DNA from: Pseudomonadota bacterium | GTDB taxonomy: Bacteria > Pseudomonadota > Gammaproteobacteria > Burkholderiales > Burkholderiaceae_D | Assembly: GCA_023392035.1 (NCBI GenBank) | Contig: JAEVZY010000011.1 | Span: forward strand, 1-22,811 | Reading direction: 5' to 3' | DNA: 22,811 bases | Shown: piece after piece, positions 14,159 through 21,994 of the stretch | Numbering within the stretch: position 1 is the first letter of the stretch | Layout of the letters: every line of letters starts with the position of its first letter | The notes under the pieces: generated by a model | Told to the model about the DNA's origin: nothing | Databases searched by the model: none | The model's input: the letters and a program-made list of their open reading frames with translations, nothing else | Made by a program: the position numbers and the translations under genes

Positions 14159-15123
14159 CCAGGTAGCTGCCCACCGAGCGCAGCTTTCACCTTTTCCAGT
14201 ATGACCTGGGCGGCATCCTCGCGCAGGCAGTCGATGACGATCCGGTCCGGCATGGCGCGCAGCCAGGTCAATTGCCGTTTGGCCAATTGGCGAGTGGCGG
14301 CGATGCCTTTCTCGCGCATGTCTTCAAGCGTGCTTTTGCCTTCCAGATATTCCCATGCCTGGCGATAGCCCACGCAGCGGATGGAGGGCAGGCCGGGATG
14401 CAGGTCGCCGCGCGCCATCAAGGCGCGGGTCTCGGCCAGCAGGCCGTGCCCGGCATCGGCCAGCATGGCGTCGAAACGCGCGGCAATGCGTGCATGCAGC
14501 ACGGCGCGCTCGGAAGGTTCAAGCGACAAGGGCAGAAGACGGAAGGGCAGGACGGGTTTGGCGGCTTGCGCCAATTGCGCCGACATCGGCTTGCCGGTCA
14601 ATTCGATGATTTCCAGCGCGCGCTGGATGCGCTGCGAGTCCGTGGGTTTGAGGCGCGCGGCAGTGGCCGGGTCCAAGGCCGCCAGGCGCGCATGCAGGGC
14701 CGGCACGCCCAGCCGCGCCGCTTCTTCATCCAGTCGCGCGCGCAAGTCGGGATCGGCTTGCGGCAGATCGTCCAGGCCATCGCGCAAGCCCTTGAAGTAC
14801 AGCATGGTGCCGCCGACCAGCAGGGGCAGACGTCCGCGCGCCTGGATTTCGGCCACCAGCCGCAAGGCGTCGTCGCGAAACTGCCGCACCGAATAGGACT
14901 CGCTGGGGTCAAGTATGTCGATCAGGTGGTGCGGCACTTGCGCCAGTTCCTGCGCACTTGGCTTGGCCGTGCCCACGTCCATGCCGCGATACACCAGGGC
15001 CGAATCGACGGAGATGATTTCGCTCGGGATGTGGCGCGCCACTTCCAGCGCCGCCGCGGTCTTGCCGGAAGCGGTCGGCCCCATGATGGCAACGGCCAGC
15101 GGCAGACTTGAGGGCAGGCTCAT
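14155..15123 (-). CDS. miaA: tRNA dimethylallyltransferase MiaA
   Basis: A 322-residue enzyme that transfers a dimethylallyl group to N6 of A37 in tRNAs reading UNN codons, the substrate step for MiaB. The P-loop GPTASGKT is at 15-22, followed by the IISVDSALVYRGMDVGTAKP segment with the catalytic aspartate and the DILDPSESYSV motif. LLVGGTMLYFKGL and QRIQRALEI follow, and the C-terminal SIRCVGYRQAWEYLEG and TRQLAKRQLTWLR motifs are intact. The start at 15123 overlaps the stop of the upstream MFS gene as ATGA, so translation is coupled. The end of the gene carries the tRNA-Met promoter. The gene is complete and unambiguous. Confidence 0.97.
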   Translation of the reverse strand: MSLPSSLPLAVAIMGPTASGKTAAALEVARHIPSEIISVDSALVYRGMDVGTAKPSAQELAQVPHHLIDILDPSESYSVRQFRDDALRLVAEIQARGRLPLLVGGTMLYFKGLRDGLDDLPQADPDLRARLDEEAARLGVPALHARLAALDPATAARLKPTDSQRIQRALEIIELTGKPMSAQLAQAAKPVLPFRLLPLSLEPSERAVLHARIAARFDAMLADAGHGLLAETRALMARGDLHPGLPSIRCVGYRQAWEYLEGKSTLEDMREKGIAATRQLAKRQLTWLRAMPDRIVIDCLREDAAQVILEKVKAALGGQLPG

Positions 15124-16325
15124 GATCGCGACAGCAGCAGGCGCACGCTGATGAAGATGGAAACGCCCAATACCGCCACGATCAGCGCCAGCGGATAGAG
15201 GGTGCCGTTGAAACTGGCGGCCACCAGGGTGCCGACCAGGAAAGCCACCGCCATCGCCATCGCACCCATCAAGCCGGCCGCGGTGCCGGCCTGGCGCGGA
15301 AAGGGCGCCACCGCGCCGGATTGTCCGATCGGGAAGTTGATGCCGTGCGCGCACATGGTGAGGAACATCGCCAGCACCACCAGCGCCCAGTGCGAAAGTC
15401 CGGCCAGCACCGCCAGCAGGAAGCTTACGCCGGCGGCCAGCGACAAACTGCTGCCAACCCGAAAAGCGCCCGCGGTTCCGATGCGTGCCAGCAAGCGCCG
15501 GCAAACAATGGTGCCGCTCAAATACCCCGACACGCCAAAGGCAAAGCAATAGCCGAAGTAGGCAGTCGGCACGTCCAGAACGCGGATCAAGACCAGCGAC
15601 GCGCCCGAGATGAAAGCAAACAGCGAGCCGTAGGACAAGGCCGCCGGCAAGGCATAGGCCCAGAACTCGCGCGCCCCCAGCAGCAGCCGGAAATTGGCCA
15701 GCAGTCCACGGAGGTTGGTGGCCTGCGGATCGCGATGCAGATTGGTCTCCGGCAGCCGCCACGCCGTCATCGCCAACAGCAGTGAGGAGAAAGTCGCGTG
15801 CACGGCAAATGCCGCGCGCCAGCCCAGCTTCACCTGCAGGTAAGAGCCAAGGATGGGCCCGATCAGCGGCGCCAGCGACAGCCAGGTGCTGGCACGCGCG
15901 ATCACACGCACGCTGTGTTCCGCATCCCAGGCATCGCGCACGATGGCGCGTGCCACCATGGCGGCGCTGCAGCAGCCTACGGCTTGCAGGAAGCGCGCGG
16001 CGATCAGCATTTCGATCGAGGGCGCCAGGCCGCACAGCACCGAGCCCAGCAGGTACAGCGACAAGCCCCACAGCAGCACCGGCCGCCGGCCGTAGCGGTC
16101 AGACAGCGGCCCGATCACCAACTGCGCGCTGCCGAAGCCGATCACGAACAGCGAAAGCGTCAGCTGCACCGTGGAAGGCGGCACCTTGAACACTTGCGAC
16201 AGGCTGGGCAGCGAGGCCAGGTAGAGATCGGTGGACAGCGGCTGCAACATCAAAAAGCCGATGATGAGCAGCAGCAGCGGCGCCTGGGCAAACTGGGCCA
16301 GCGGCCGGATTTCAGTCGTCGTCAT
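15120..16325 (-). CDS. Bcr/CflA-type multidrug efflux transporter (MFS, DHA1 family)
   Basis: An inner-membrane protein of about 401 residues with about 12 hydrophobic segments, predicted to export drugs by proton antiport. MFS motif A is present in the loop after the second helix (GPLSDRYGRRPVL), and an antiporter-type motif C lies in the fifth helix (LAPLIGPILGSYL). The N-terminal PLSTDLYLASLPSL is typical of Bcr/CflA proteins. The ATG at 16325 is taken as the start. A GTG at 16337, whose bases overlap the mutL stop (GTGA), would add four residues and would couple translation to mutL; neither has a clear ribosome site. The gene sits between mutL and miaA, which are adjacent in many proteobacteria, so it may be a lineage-specific insertion. 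The substrate is unknown. Confidence 0.9.
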   Translation of the reverse strand: MTTTEIRPLAQFAQAPLLLLIIGFLMLQPLSTDLYLASLPSLSQVFKVPPSTVQLTLSLFVIGFGSAQLVIGPLSDRYGRRPVLLWGLSLYLLGSVLCGLAPSIEMLIAARFLQAVGCCSAAMVARAIVRDAWDAEHSVRVIARASTWLSLAPLIGPILGSYLQVKLGWRAAFAVHATFSSLLLAMTAWRLPETNLHRDPQATNLRGLLANFRLLLGAREFWAYALPAALSYGSLFAFISGASLVLIRVLDVPTAYFGYCFAFGVSGYLSGTIVCRRLLARIGTAGAFRVGSSLSLAAGVSFLLAVLAGLSHWALVVLAMFLTMCAHGINFPIGQSGAVAPFPRQAGTAAGLMGAMAMAVAFLVGTLVAASFNGTLYPLALIVAVLGVSIFISVRLLLSRS

Positions 16326-16333
16326 TGCAGGGT

Positions 16334-18172
16334 TCACTGGCCGCGCAGGAACAGGCGGTCAAGATCGGCCAGGCCGAGTTGCACCCAGGTCGGCCGGCCA
16401 TGATTGCACTGGTCGGCGCGTTCGGTCTCTTCCATCTGGCGCAAGAGCGCATTCATTTCGGGCAGGGTCAAGAGGCGATTGGCGCGCACCGCGGTATGGC
16501 AGGCAAGGGTACCCAGCAGGGCATTGCGCCTTTCCTGCAAGACTTGCGATCCGCCGAATTCGCGCACGTCGCGCAGCACGTCGCGCGCCAGCGCCTGGGC
16601 ATCGGCACTCTTCAGCAAGGCGGGAATGGCGCGCACCGCCAGCGTAGTGGGCGACATGGCGCGGATTTCAAAGCCCAGGCTTTCCAGCACGGCGGCGTTT
16701 TCTTCAGCGGTGCCCACTTCCACCGGATCGGCATGGAAGGTCACGGGAATCAGCAGCGGCTGCACCTGCACCAAGCCCTCATCCAGCGATTGCTTGAATT
16801 GCTCGTACAGGATGCGCTCGTGCGCGGCATGCATGTCCACCAGCACCAGGCCCTTGCGGTTCTGGGCCAGCACATACACGCCATGCAGTTGGGCGATGGC
16901 ATAGCCCAGCGGATGTTGTTCGGCTTCGTCCGCGCTTGCGTCGCCGGCGTTTGCAGCCGGCGTGGCGCCATAGCTGGCGCGCGGCTCGCGCACCTGCAAG
17001 TCGTTCTGCATGCCCTGCCCGGCAAACAGCGCGCCGTAGCTGGCCAGGCTTTGGCCGACGCCGCCGGCCGGCTGCGCGCGCAGCGGCAAGGGCGCCTGTT
17101 CGCGTATCCAGCCCAGGCTGGAATTGCTGCTCGCCACCGGCTGCGGCGCCGGCGCGGTGCCGTGATCGGTGGCCGAGGTGCGCGCCAGCGCTTCCGTCAC
17201 CGCGTGGAAGACAAATTGATGCACCGCGCGGCTGTCGCGAAAGCGCACTTCGATCTTGGAGGGGTGCACGTTCACATCCACCAGCGCCGGGTCCAGGTCC
17301 AGCCGCAGCAGGTAGGCGGGATAACGGTCGCCGTGCAGCACGTCCTGGTAGGCGGCGCGCACCGCGTGGGTCAGCAACTTGTCGCGTACGAAGCGGCCGT
17401 TGACGTAGAAATACTGGTTGTCGGCGCGCATGCGGGCCGAAGTCGGCAAGCCGACATAGCCGGTGAGGGCCAGCACGCCCGACACCTGTTGCAGCGGCAG
17501 GCGGGCGTTGGCGAATTCTTCGCCCATCACCTGGGCGCTTCGGCGCGCCAATTCGCCGGCGTTCCAGTGTTCCGCGGCTTTGCCGTTGTGGCTGAGCGAG
17601 AAGCTCACATCCGGTCGCGCCAGCGCGATGCGGCGCACCACTTCCTGGCAATGGCCGAACTCGGTTTGTTCGCTCTTCAAAAATTTGCGGCGCGCCGGCG
17701 TGTTGAAATACAAATCCTGCACATCGATGGTGGTGCCCATTGCGCCGGCGGCCGGAGTCGGCTCGCCGCCCGGCACGATTTCCCAGGCATGGGCTTCGTC
17801 CGCCGTGCGCGTGGTGAGCGACATCTGCGAAACGGAAGCGATGGAAGCCAGCGCCTCACCCCGAAAACCCAGGGTCATGACGTTTTCCAGGTCAGTCAGC
17901 GAGGCGATCTTGGAAGTGGCGTGGCGCGCCAGTGCCAAGGGCATTTGCGCGGGCGGAATGCCGCGGCCGTTGTCGGTAATGCAGATGCGCTTGCAGCCGC
18001 CCTGTTCCAGCCGCACCGAAATCTGGGTGGCGCCGGCGTCGAGCGCGTTCTCAAGCAGCTCCTTCACCACCGCGGCCGGGCGTTCAATCACTTCGCCGGC
18101 GGCGATTTGCGAAATCAGCTGGTCGGGCAGCTGCTGTATGGGCCGAATCGCGGCAGGCTTGGCGGAAATCAT
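16334..18172 (-). CDS. mutL: DNA mismatch repair protein MutL
   Basis: A 612-residue GHKL ATPase that links mismatch recognition by MutS to strand incision. ATPase motifs: ENALDAGA with catalytic E38 and N42, DNGRGI at 67-72, and GFRGEAL at 102-108. A proline/alanine-rich linker (about 345-430) leads to the dimerisation domain. That domain contains DMHAAHERILYE (446-457), which fits the endonuclease motif DQHAxxExxxxE with M for Q, and the partner motifs ACHTAVRA and CNHGRP (C589, H591). This points to a nicking MutL of the MutH-less type, as in Neisseria. The ATG at 18172 gives the canonical N-terminus (IRPIQQLPDQLISQIAAGEV). It is the first gene of the mutL-MFS-miaA cluster. Confidence 0.97.
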   Translation of the reverse strand: MISAKPAAIRPIQQLPDQLISQIAAGEVIERPAAVVKELLENALDAGATQISVRLEQGGCKRICITDNGRGIPPAQMPLALARHATSKIASLTDLENVMTLGFRGEALASIASVSQMSLTTRTADEAHAWEIVPGGEPTPAAGAMGTTIDVQDLYFNTPARRKFLKSEQTEFGHCQEVVRRIALARPDVSFSLSHNGKAAEHWNAGELARRSAQVMGEEFANARLPLQQVSGVLALTGYVGLPTSARMRADNQYFYVNGRFVRDKLLTHAVRAAYQDVLHGDRYPAYLLRLDLDPALVDVNVHPSKIEVRFRDSRAVHQFVFHAVTEALARTSATDHGTAPAPQPVASSNSSLGWIREQAPLPLRAQPAGGVGQSLASYGALFAGQGMQNDLQVREPRASYGATPAANAGDASADEAEQHPLGYAIAQLHGVYVLAQNRKGLVLVDMHAAHERILYEQFKQSLDEGLVQVQPLLIPVTFHADPVEVGTAEENAAVLESLGFEIRAMSPTTLAVRAIPALLKSADAQALARDVLRDVREFGGSQVLQERRNALLGTLACHTAVRANRLLTLPEMNALLRQMEETERADQCNHGRPTWVQLGLADLDRLFLRGQ

Positions 18173-18270
18173 GCGGCGGATTATAGCGCCGCTGTTGCGC
18201 GATCCCGGCTGCGGCTGTAGGCTTGCCGCGGCGCAGCCGCCGTCACACTTGCCGTCACTCTCCATCGCTT
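18173..18270. promoter_or_regulatory. Divergent intergenic region between mutL and dedA
   Basis: Ninety-eight bases separate the two divergent starts and should contain both promoters. The segment has GC-rich runs near 18210-18240. I cannot identify a reliable -35/-10 pair on either strand, and the dedA start has only a weak ribosome site. Confidence 0.35.
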
Positions 18271-18927
18271 ATGACCTTCATGCAATTCCTCGACATGATT
18301 CTTCATGTCGACAAATCCCTGGGCCTGCTGATTTCGGACTACGGGTCCATGGTTTACGCTGTATTGGCAGGCATTGTGTTTGCCGAAACCGGGCTGGTCG
18401 TGTTTCCGTTTCTGCCAGGCGATTCGCTGTTGTTCATTGCCGGCGCATTCTGCGCCACCGGCGCGCTCGACCTTGGCTGGGTGATCGGCTTGCTGATGGT
18501 GGCGGCCATTGCCGGCAATACCGTCAATTACTGGATCGGCCAGGCCATCGGCCACCGGGTCTTCACCCATGATTACCGCTGGCTGGACCGGGCCGCCTTG
18601 CAAAAGACCCATGCGTTTTATGGACGCCATGGCGGCAAGACCATCATCCTGTCGCGCTTCGTGCCCATCGTGCGCACCTTTGCGCCTTTCGTGGCGGGCG
18701 TATCGGAAATGCCGTTCGGCCGCTTTCAGCTCTACAACGTCACCGGCGCGGTGTTGTGGGTGGGCGGCCTGGTGCTGGCCGGTTACTTCTTCGGCAACAT
18801 CCCCATCATTCGCGAGCATTTGAATACCATCGCCATCCTTGGCGTCAGCGCGGCGCTGGTGCCGGCCCTGCTGGGCGCGGCCTGGAAATTCTGGCGCAAG
18901 CTCAAGAGCCGCAACAGCGCGGCCTGA
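18271..18927 (+). CDS. dedA: DedA-family inner-membrane protein
   Basis: A 218-residue polytopic membrane protein of the DedA (SNARE-associated, PF09335) family. Members are linked to undecaprenyl-phosphate or phospholipid translocation and to envelope integrity. The family signature is present: an acidic residue before the FPFLPGDSLLF segment, then SRFVPIVRTFAPFVAGVSEM with the essential arginines, and several hydrophobic helices including GAVLWVGGLVLAGYFFG. A short basic tail (KFWRKLKSR) ends in the cytoplasm. The ATG at 18271 is chosen; ATG 18280 would remove three residues and is also possible. Its stop codon abuts that of amiC on the other strand with no spacer. The symbol marks the family, since bacteria often carry several paralogues. 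Confidence 0.93.
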   Translation: MTFMQFLDMILHVDKSLGLLISDYGSMVYAVLAGIVFAETGLVVFPFLPGDSLLFIAGAFCATGALDLGWVIGLLMVAAIAGNTVNYWIGQAIGHRVFTHDYRWLDRAALQKTHAFYGRHGGKTIILSRFVPIVRTFAPFVAGVSEMPFGRFQLYNVTGAVLWVGGLVLAGYFFGNIPIIREHLNTIAILGVSAALVPALLGAAWKFWRKLKSRNSAA

Positions 18928-20250
18928 TCACAGCATCTTGTTCTTGGGCGCCGGCGGGTACTTGGCGAAGTACTTGCGAATGCCGGTTACCAGCGCGTCG
19001 GCCATCTGGTCCTGGTAAGCGGCGTCATTCAGCTTGGCTTCTTCTTCCGGGTTGGAGATGAAAGCCGTTTCCACCAATATGCTGGGTATGTCCGGCGCTT
19101 TCAGGACGGCAAAGCCGGCCTGTTCCACCTGGCCCTTGTGCAGGCGGTTGATGCCGCCGATCTCGCTCAGCACGGCGCGGCCCAGCTTCATGCTGTCATT
19201 GATCTGCGCCGTGGTGGACAAGTCCAGCAGCACGCTGGCCAGTTGCCGGTCCTGCTTCTTGATGTTGATGCCGCCGATCAGGTCGGAGGCGTTTTCCTTG
19301 TTGGCCAGCCAGCGCGCCGCGGTGGAGCTGGCGCCCTTGTCGGACAGCACGAACACCGAAGCGCCGCGCGCGGTCGGCTCGATGAAGGCGTCGGCGTGGA
19401 TGGAGACGAACAGGTCGGCCTGCACCCGGCGCGCCTTCTGGACTCGCACATTCAAGGGCACGAAGAAATCGGCATCGCGCGTCAACATCACGCGCATATT
19501 GGGATGCTCTTCGATGCGCGCTTTCAGGCGCCGGGCAATGGCCAGCACCACGTCTTTTTCGCGGCTGCCGCCGCGGCCGACCGCGCCCGGATCTTCGCCG
19601 CCGTGGCCGGGGTCGAGCGCAATGGTCAGCATGCGCGTGGTGGGCGGTTCGGGAATGGCAGGATTGGCCTTGGCCACTTCCGGCGGCTTGGGGGAGGGCG
19701 CCGGCTTGGCTTCCGGCTTGGCTTCCATCTCCGGCGGCAGCGCCTGCTTGTCCCAGCCGCTTTTGGCGATCAACTGTTCCAGCGGATCGGGCGGATTCAC
19801 CGGATACAGATCGAAGATCAGCCGATGCTGGTAGCTGCCCACCGGCGGCAGCACAAACACCTGAGGCGAGACTTCCGCTTTCAGGTCGAACACCAGGCGA
19901 ACCACCTTGGGCCGGTTCTGGCCCACCCGCACCTGGCGGATATAGGGGTCGTTGGCTTCGATCTTGGCCACCAGGCCCTTCAAGGCCGGATTGAGGTCGA
20001 TACCCTCGATATCCACCACCAGGCGCTCAGGGTCCTTGACGATGAAATGATTGGTCTTGAGGTTGCTGTCGTTTTCCAGCGTGACCCGGGTGTAGTCCTC
20101 GGCCGGCCACACGCGCACGGCCAGGATTTGCGCGGCATGCGCGCGGCCGGCAACGAGCGTGGAAAGGAAAAGGGTGGCGCCGGCTTTGAGGACGGTGCGG
20201 CGGGAGCGGGGTTTCAGTGTGGCGGCTGGAATTGCAGGCGGTCGAGACAT
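18928..20250 (-). CDS. amiC: N-acetylmuramoyl-L-alanine amidase AmiC
   Basis: A 440-residue periplasmic zinc amidase that cleaves septal peptidoglycan during daughter-cell separation. It carries a textbook Tat signal (S16-R17-R18-T-V-L-K, cleavage after AHA), as expected for AmiC. An AMIN domain (about 42-150) targets it to the division site. A Pro/Lys/Ala-rich linker (about 170-205) precedes the Amidase_3 domain (about 208-430). Zinc ligands are H216 in DPGHGG, E231 in SREKD and H285 in SIHADAF; catalytic E394 lies in ETAFISNPEEE. The N-terminus overlaps the end of tsaE by 37 bp, and this tsaE-amiC order is common in proteobacteria. The start at 20250 is the one that precedes the twin-arginine motif. 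Confidence 0.96.
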   Translation of the reverse strand: MSRPPAIPAATLKPRSRRTVLKAGATLFLSTLVAGRAHAAQILAVRVWPAEDYTRVTLENDSNLKTNHFIVKDPERLVVDIEGIDLNPALKGLVAKIEANDPYIRQVRVGQNRPKVVRLVFDLKAEVSPQVFVLPPVGSYQHRLIFDLYPVNPPDPLEQLIAKSGWDKQALPPEMEAKPEAKPAPSPKPPEVAKANPAIPEPPTTRMLTIALDPGHGGEDPGAVGRGGSREKDVVLAIARRLKARIEEHPNMRVMLTRDADFFVPLNVRVQKARRVQADLFVSIHADAFIEPTARGASVFVLSDKGASSTAARWLANKENASDLIGGINIKKQDRQLASVLLDLSTTAQINDSMKLGRAVLSEIGGINRLHKGQVEQAGFAVLKAPDIPSILVETAFISNPEEEAKLNDAAYQDQMADALVTGIRKYFAKYPPAPKNKML

Positions 20251-20699
20251 TGATCACCCTCGTCGGACAACGCGTGCAATTCTACCTCACGACCCGCGCC
20301 CGATACCTTGAGGAAAACACCAATGTCGGGTTCCGGTAACACGCCTTCGCCTTTTTCCGGCCATTCCACCAAACAGACCGAGCGATGGTTGAAGTGATCG
20401 CGAAAACCGGCGTCCAGAAATTCTTCCGGACTGCCCATGCGGTACAGGTCGAAGTGGATCACTTCCACCGCCTGCCCGCGCAAGACCAGCGAATAGGGTT
20501 CGGCCAAGGTATAGGTGGGGCTTTTCACATGGCCGGCATGGCCCGCCGCATGCAGCAGCGCGCGCACCAGCGAAGTCTTGCCGGCCCCCAGATCGCCATG
20601 CAGATAGATCACCAGCCCCGGCATCAGTGCGCGCGCCAGCGCCGCGCCCAGGGACTGGGTGACATGCTCGTCGGACAGGTAATAGCGAAGAGTGCGCAT
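20214..20699 (-). CDS. tsaE: tRNA threonylcarbamoyladenosine biosynthesis ATPase TsaE
   Basis: A 161-residue P-loop ATPase that works with TsaD and TsaB to make t6A37 in tRNAs reading ANN codons. The Walker A motif is GDLGAGKTS at 35-43, followed by SPTYTLAEPY (60-69), HFDLYRM (82-88) and LVEWPEKGEG (110-119), all typical of the family. The ATG at 20699 is used; it gives the standard N-terminus just before the first beta-strand. The C-terminal 37 bp overlap the start of amiC in another frame, implying coupled translation. The gene is divergent from queG across 34 bp, placing two anticodon-loop modification genes back to back. Confidence 0.95.
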   Translation of the reverse strand: MRTLRYYLSDEHVTQSLGAALARALMPGLVIYLHGDLGAGKTSLVRALLHAAGHAGHVKSPTYTLAEPYSLVLRGQAVEVIHFDLYRMGSPEEFLDAGFRDHFNHRSVCLVEWPEKGEGVLPEPDIGVFLKVSGAGREVELHALSDEGDQCLDRLQFQPPH

Positions 20700-20733
20700 T
20701 GCGTAAAATGTGGGACTGCCTGGGAAAATTGAC

Positions 20734-21864
20734 GTGCCGACCGTGTCATCCAATCAAGATTCAAGCGCCGCCCGCGAACTGTTGCCGCAAACGCTGCAGG
20801 ACCTGGCGCGTCAGGCCAAGGACTGGGCGCGCGAACTGGGCTTTGCCGATTTGCGCATCACCGATGCCGATCTGTCCCAGCAAGAGCCGCAATTCCTGGC
20901 CTGGCTGGCGGCCGGTTTTCACGGTGAGATGGATTATATGGCAGCCCATGGCAGCAAGCGCACCCGTCCGGCCGAACTGGTGCCGGGCACCGTGCGCGTG
21001 CTCACCGCGCGCATGGATTACCTGCCGGCCAGCGCAGAAGAAGACTGGCGCGAACGCGAACAAAGCCGCCTGGCGGCGCCCGGCGAAGCGGTGATCTCCA
21101 TCTACGCCCGCGGCCGCGACTATCACAAGGTGCTGCGGCAACGCCTGCAGCAATTGGCCGAGCGCATCAATCGCGCCGCCGGTGCGCTCAATTACCGCGT
21201 CTTTACCGATTCGGCACCGGTGCTGGAAGTGGCGCTGGCCAACAAATCCGGCCTGGGCTGGCGCGGCAAGCACACCTTGCTGCTCACCCGCGAAGCCGGG
21301 TCGATGTTTTTCCTGGGCGAGATCTATACCGACTTGCCGCTGCCGGTGGATGAAGCCGTGAGCGGCCATTGCGGGCAATGCTCGGCCTGCATCAGCGCCT
21401 GTCCGACCCAGGCCATCCTGGGCCCCTACAAGCTGGACGCGCGGCGCTGCATTTCCTATCTGACGATAGAACTGAAGGGCAGCATTCCGCCCGAGCTGCG
21501 GCCCTTGATCGGCAACCGCGTGCTGGGCTGCGACGACTGCCAGCTGGTCTGCCCCTGGAACAAGTTCGCCCAGCGCGCGGTGCTGCCCGATTTTGAAGTG
21601 CGCAACCAGCTCGACCGCGCCAGCCTGCTGACCCTGTTCGCCTGGAGCGAGGACGACTTCAACCGCAACCTGGAAGGCAGCGCCATTCGCCGCATCGGCC
21701 ATGAGCGCTGGCTGAGGAACATCGCTGTGGCCCTGGGCAATGCGGCCGCAGCCGGCTTGAAAGGCGACCCGCAGATCGTGCAGGCGCTGAATGAAAAGCT
21801 GGCGCATCCATCGGAGCTGGTGCGCGAGCATGTGCGGTGGGCGCTGGACCAGCATGGGTCTTGA
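20734..21864 (+). CDS. queG: Epoxyqueuosine reductase QueG
   Basis: A 376-residue cobalamin- and iron-sulfur-dependent enzyme that catalyses the last step of queuosine synthesis at tRNA position 34. The N-terminal domain carries AGFHGEMDYM and the TDSAPVLEVALANKSGLGW segment. Two 4Fe-4S motifs are visible: C213, C216, C219, C223 (HCGQCSACISACP) and C239 with C266, C269, C273 (CDDCQLVCPWN). The C-terminal HEAT-like helices (SAIRRIGHERWLRN) are complete. GTG at 20734 is preferred because GGGA lies 8 nt upstream; GTG at 20710 and at 20743 are alternatives that change only the poorly conserved N-terminus. It is divergent from tsaE. Confidence 0.95.
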   Translation: MPTVSSNQDSSAARELLPQTLQDLARQAKDWARELGFADLRITDADLSQQEPQFLAWLAAGFHGEMDYMAAHGSKRTRPAELVPGTVRVLTARMDYLPASAEEDWREREQSRLAAPGEAVISIYARGRDYHKVLRQRLQQLAERINRAAGALNYRVFTDSAPVLEVALANKSGLGWRGKHTLLLTREAGSMFFLGEIYTDLPLPVDEAVSGHCGQCSACISACPTQAILGPYKLDARRCISYLTIELKGSIPPELRPLIGNRVLGCDDCQLVCPWNKFAQRAVLPDFEVRNQLDRASLLTLFAWSEDDFNRNLEGSAIRRIGHERWLRNIAVALGNAAAAGLKGDPQIVQALNEKLAHPSELVREHVRWALDQHGS

Positions 21865-21994
21865 AGGCTAACTCCAGAAAGCGAAAGGCCCCGATGTCAC
21901 TCACCGAGGCCCTGACGCCGACCGGGAACTCCCCGTCCAGTTGTTTGAAGTATGGGGCGGCTCATGAGGTGCTGTAGCTTTAAGCTTGTGTCGA
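21865..21994. other. Intergenic region between convergent queG and the AbiEii-type gene
   Basis: About 130 bases with no gene. An imperfect dyad (GACCGGGA near 21918 against TCCCCGTC) could act as a weak terminator, but no T-tract follows. It probably marks the left border of an accessory insertion that carries the AbiEii-type gene. Confidence 0.35.
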
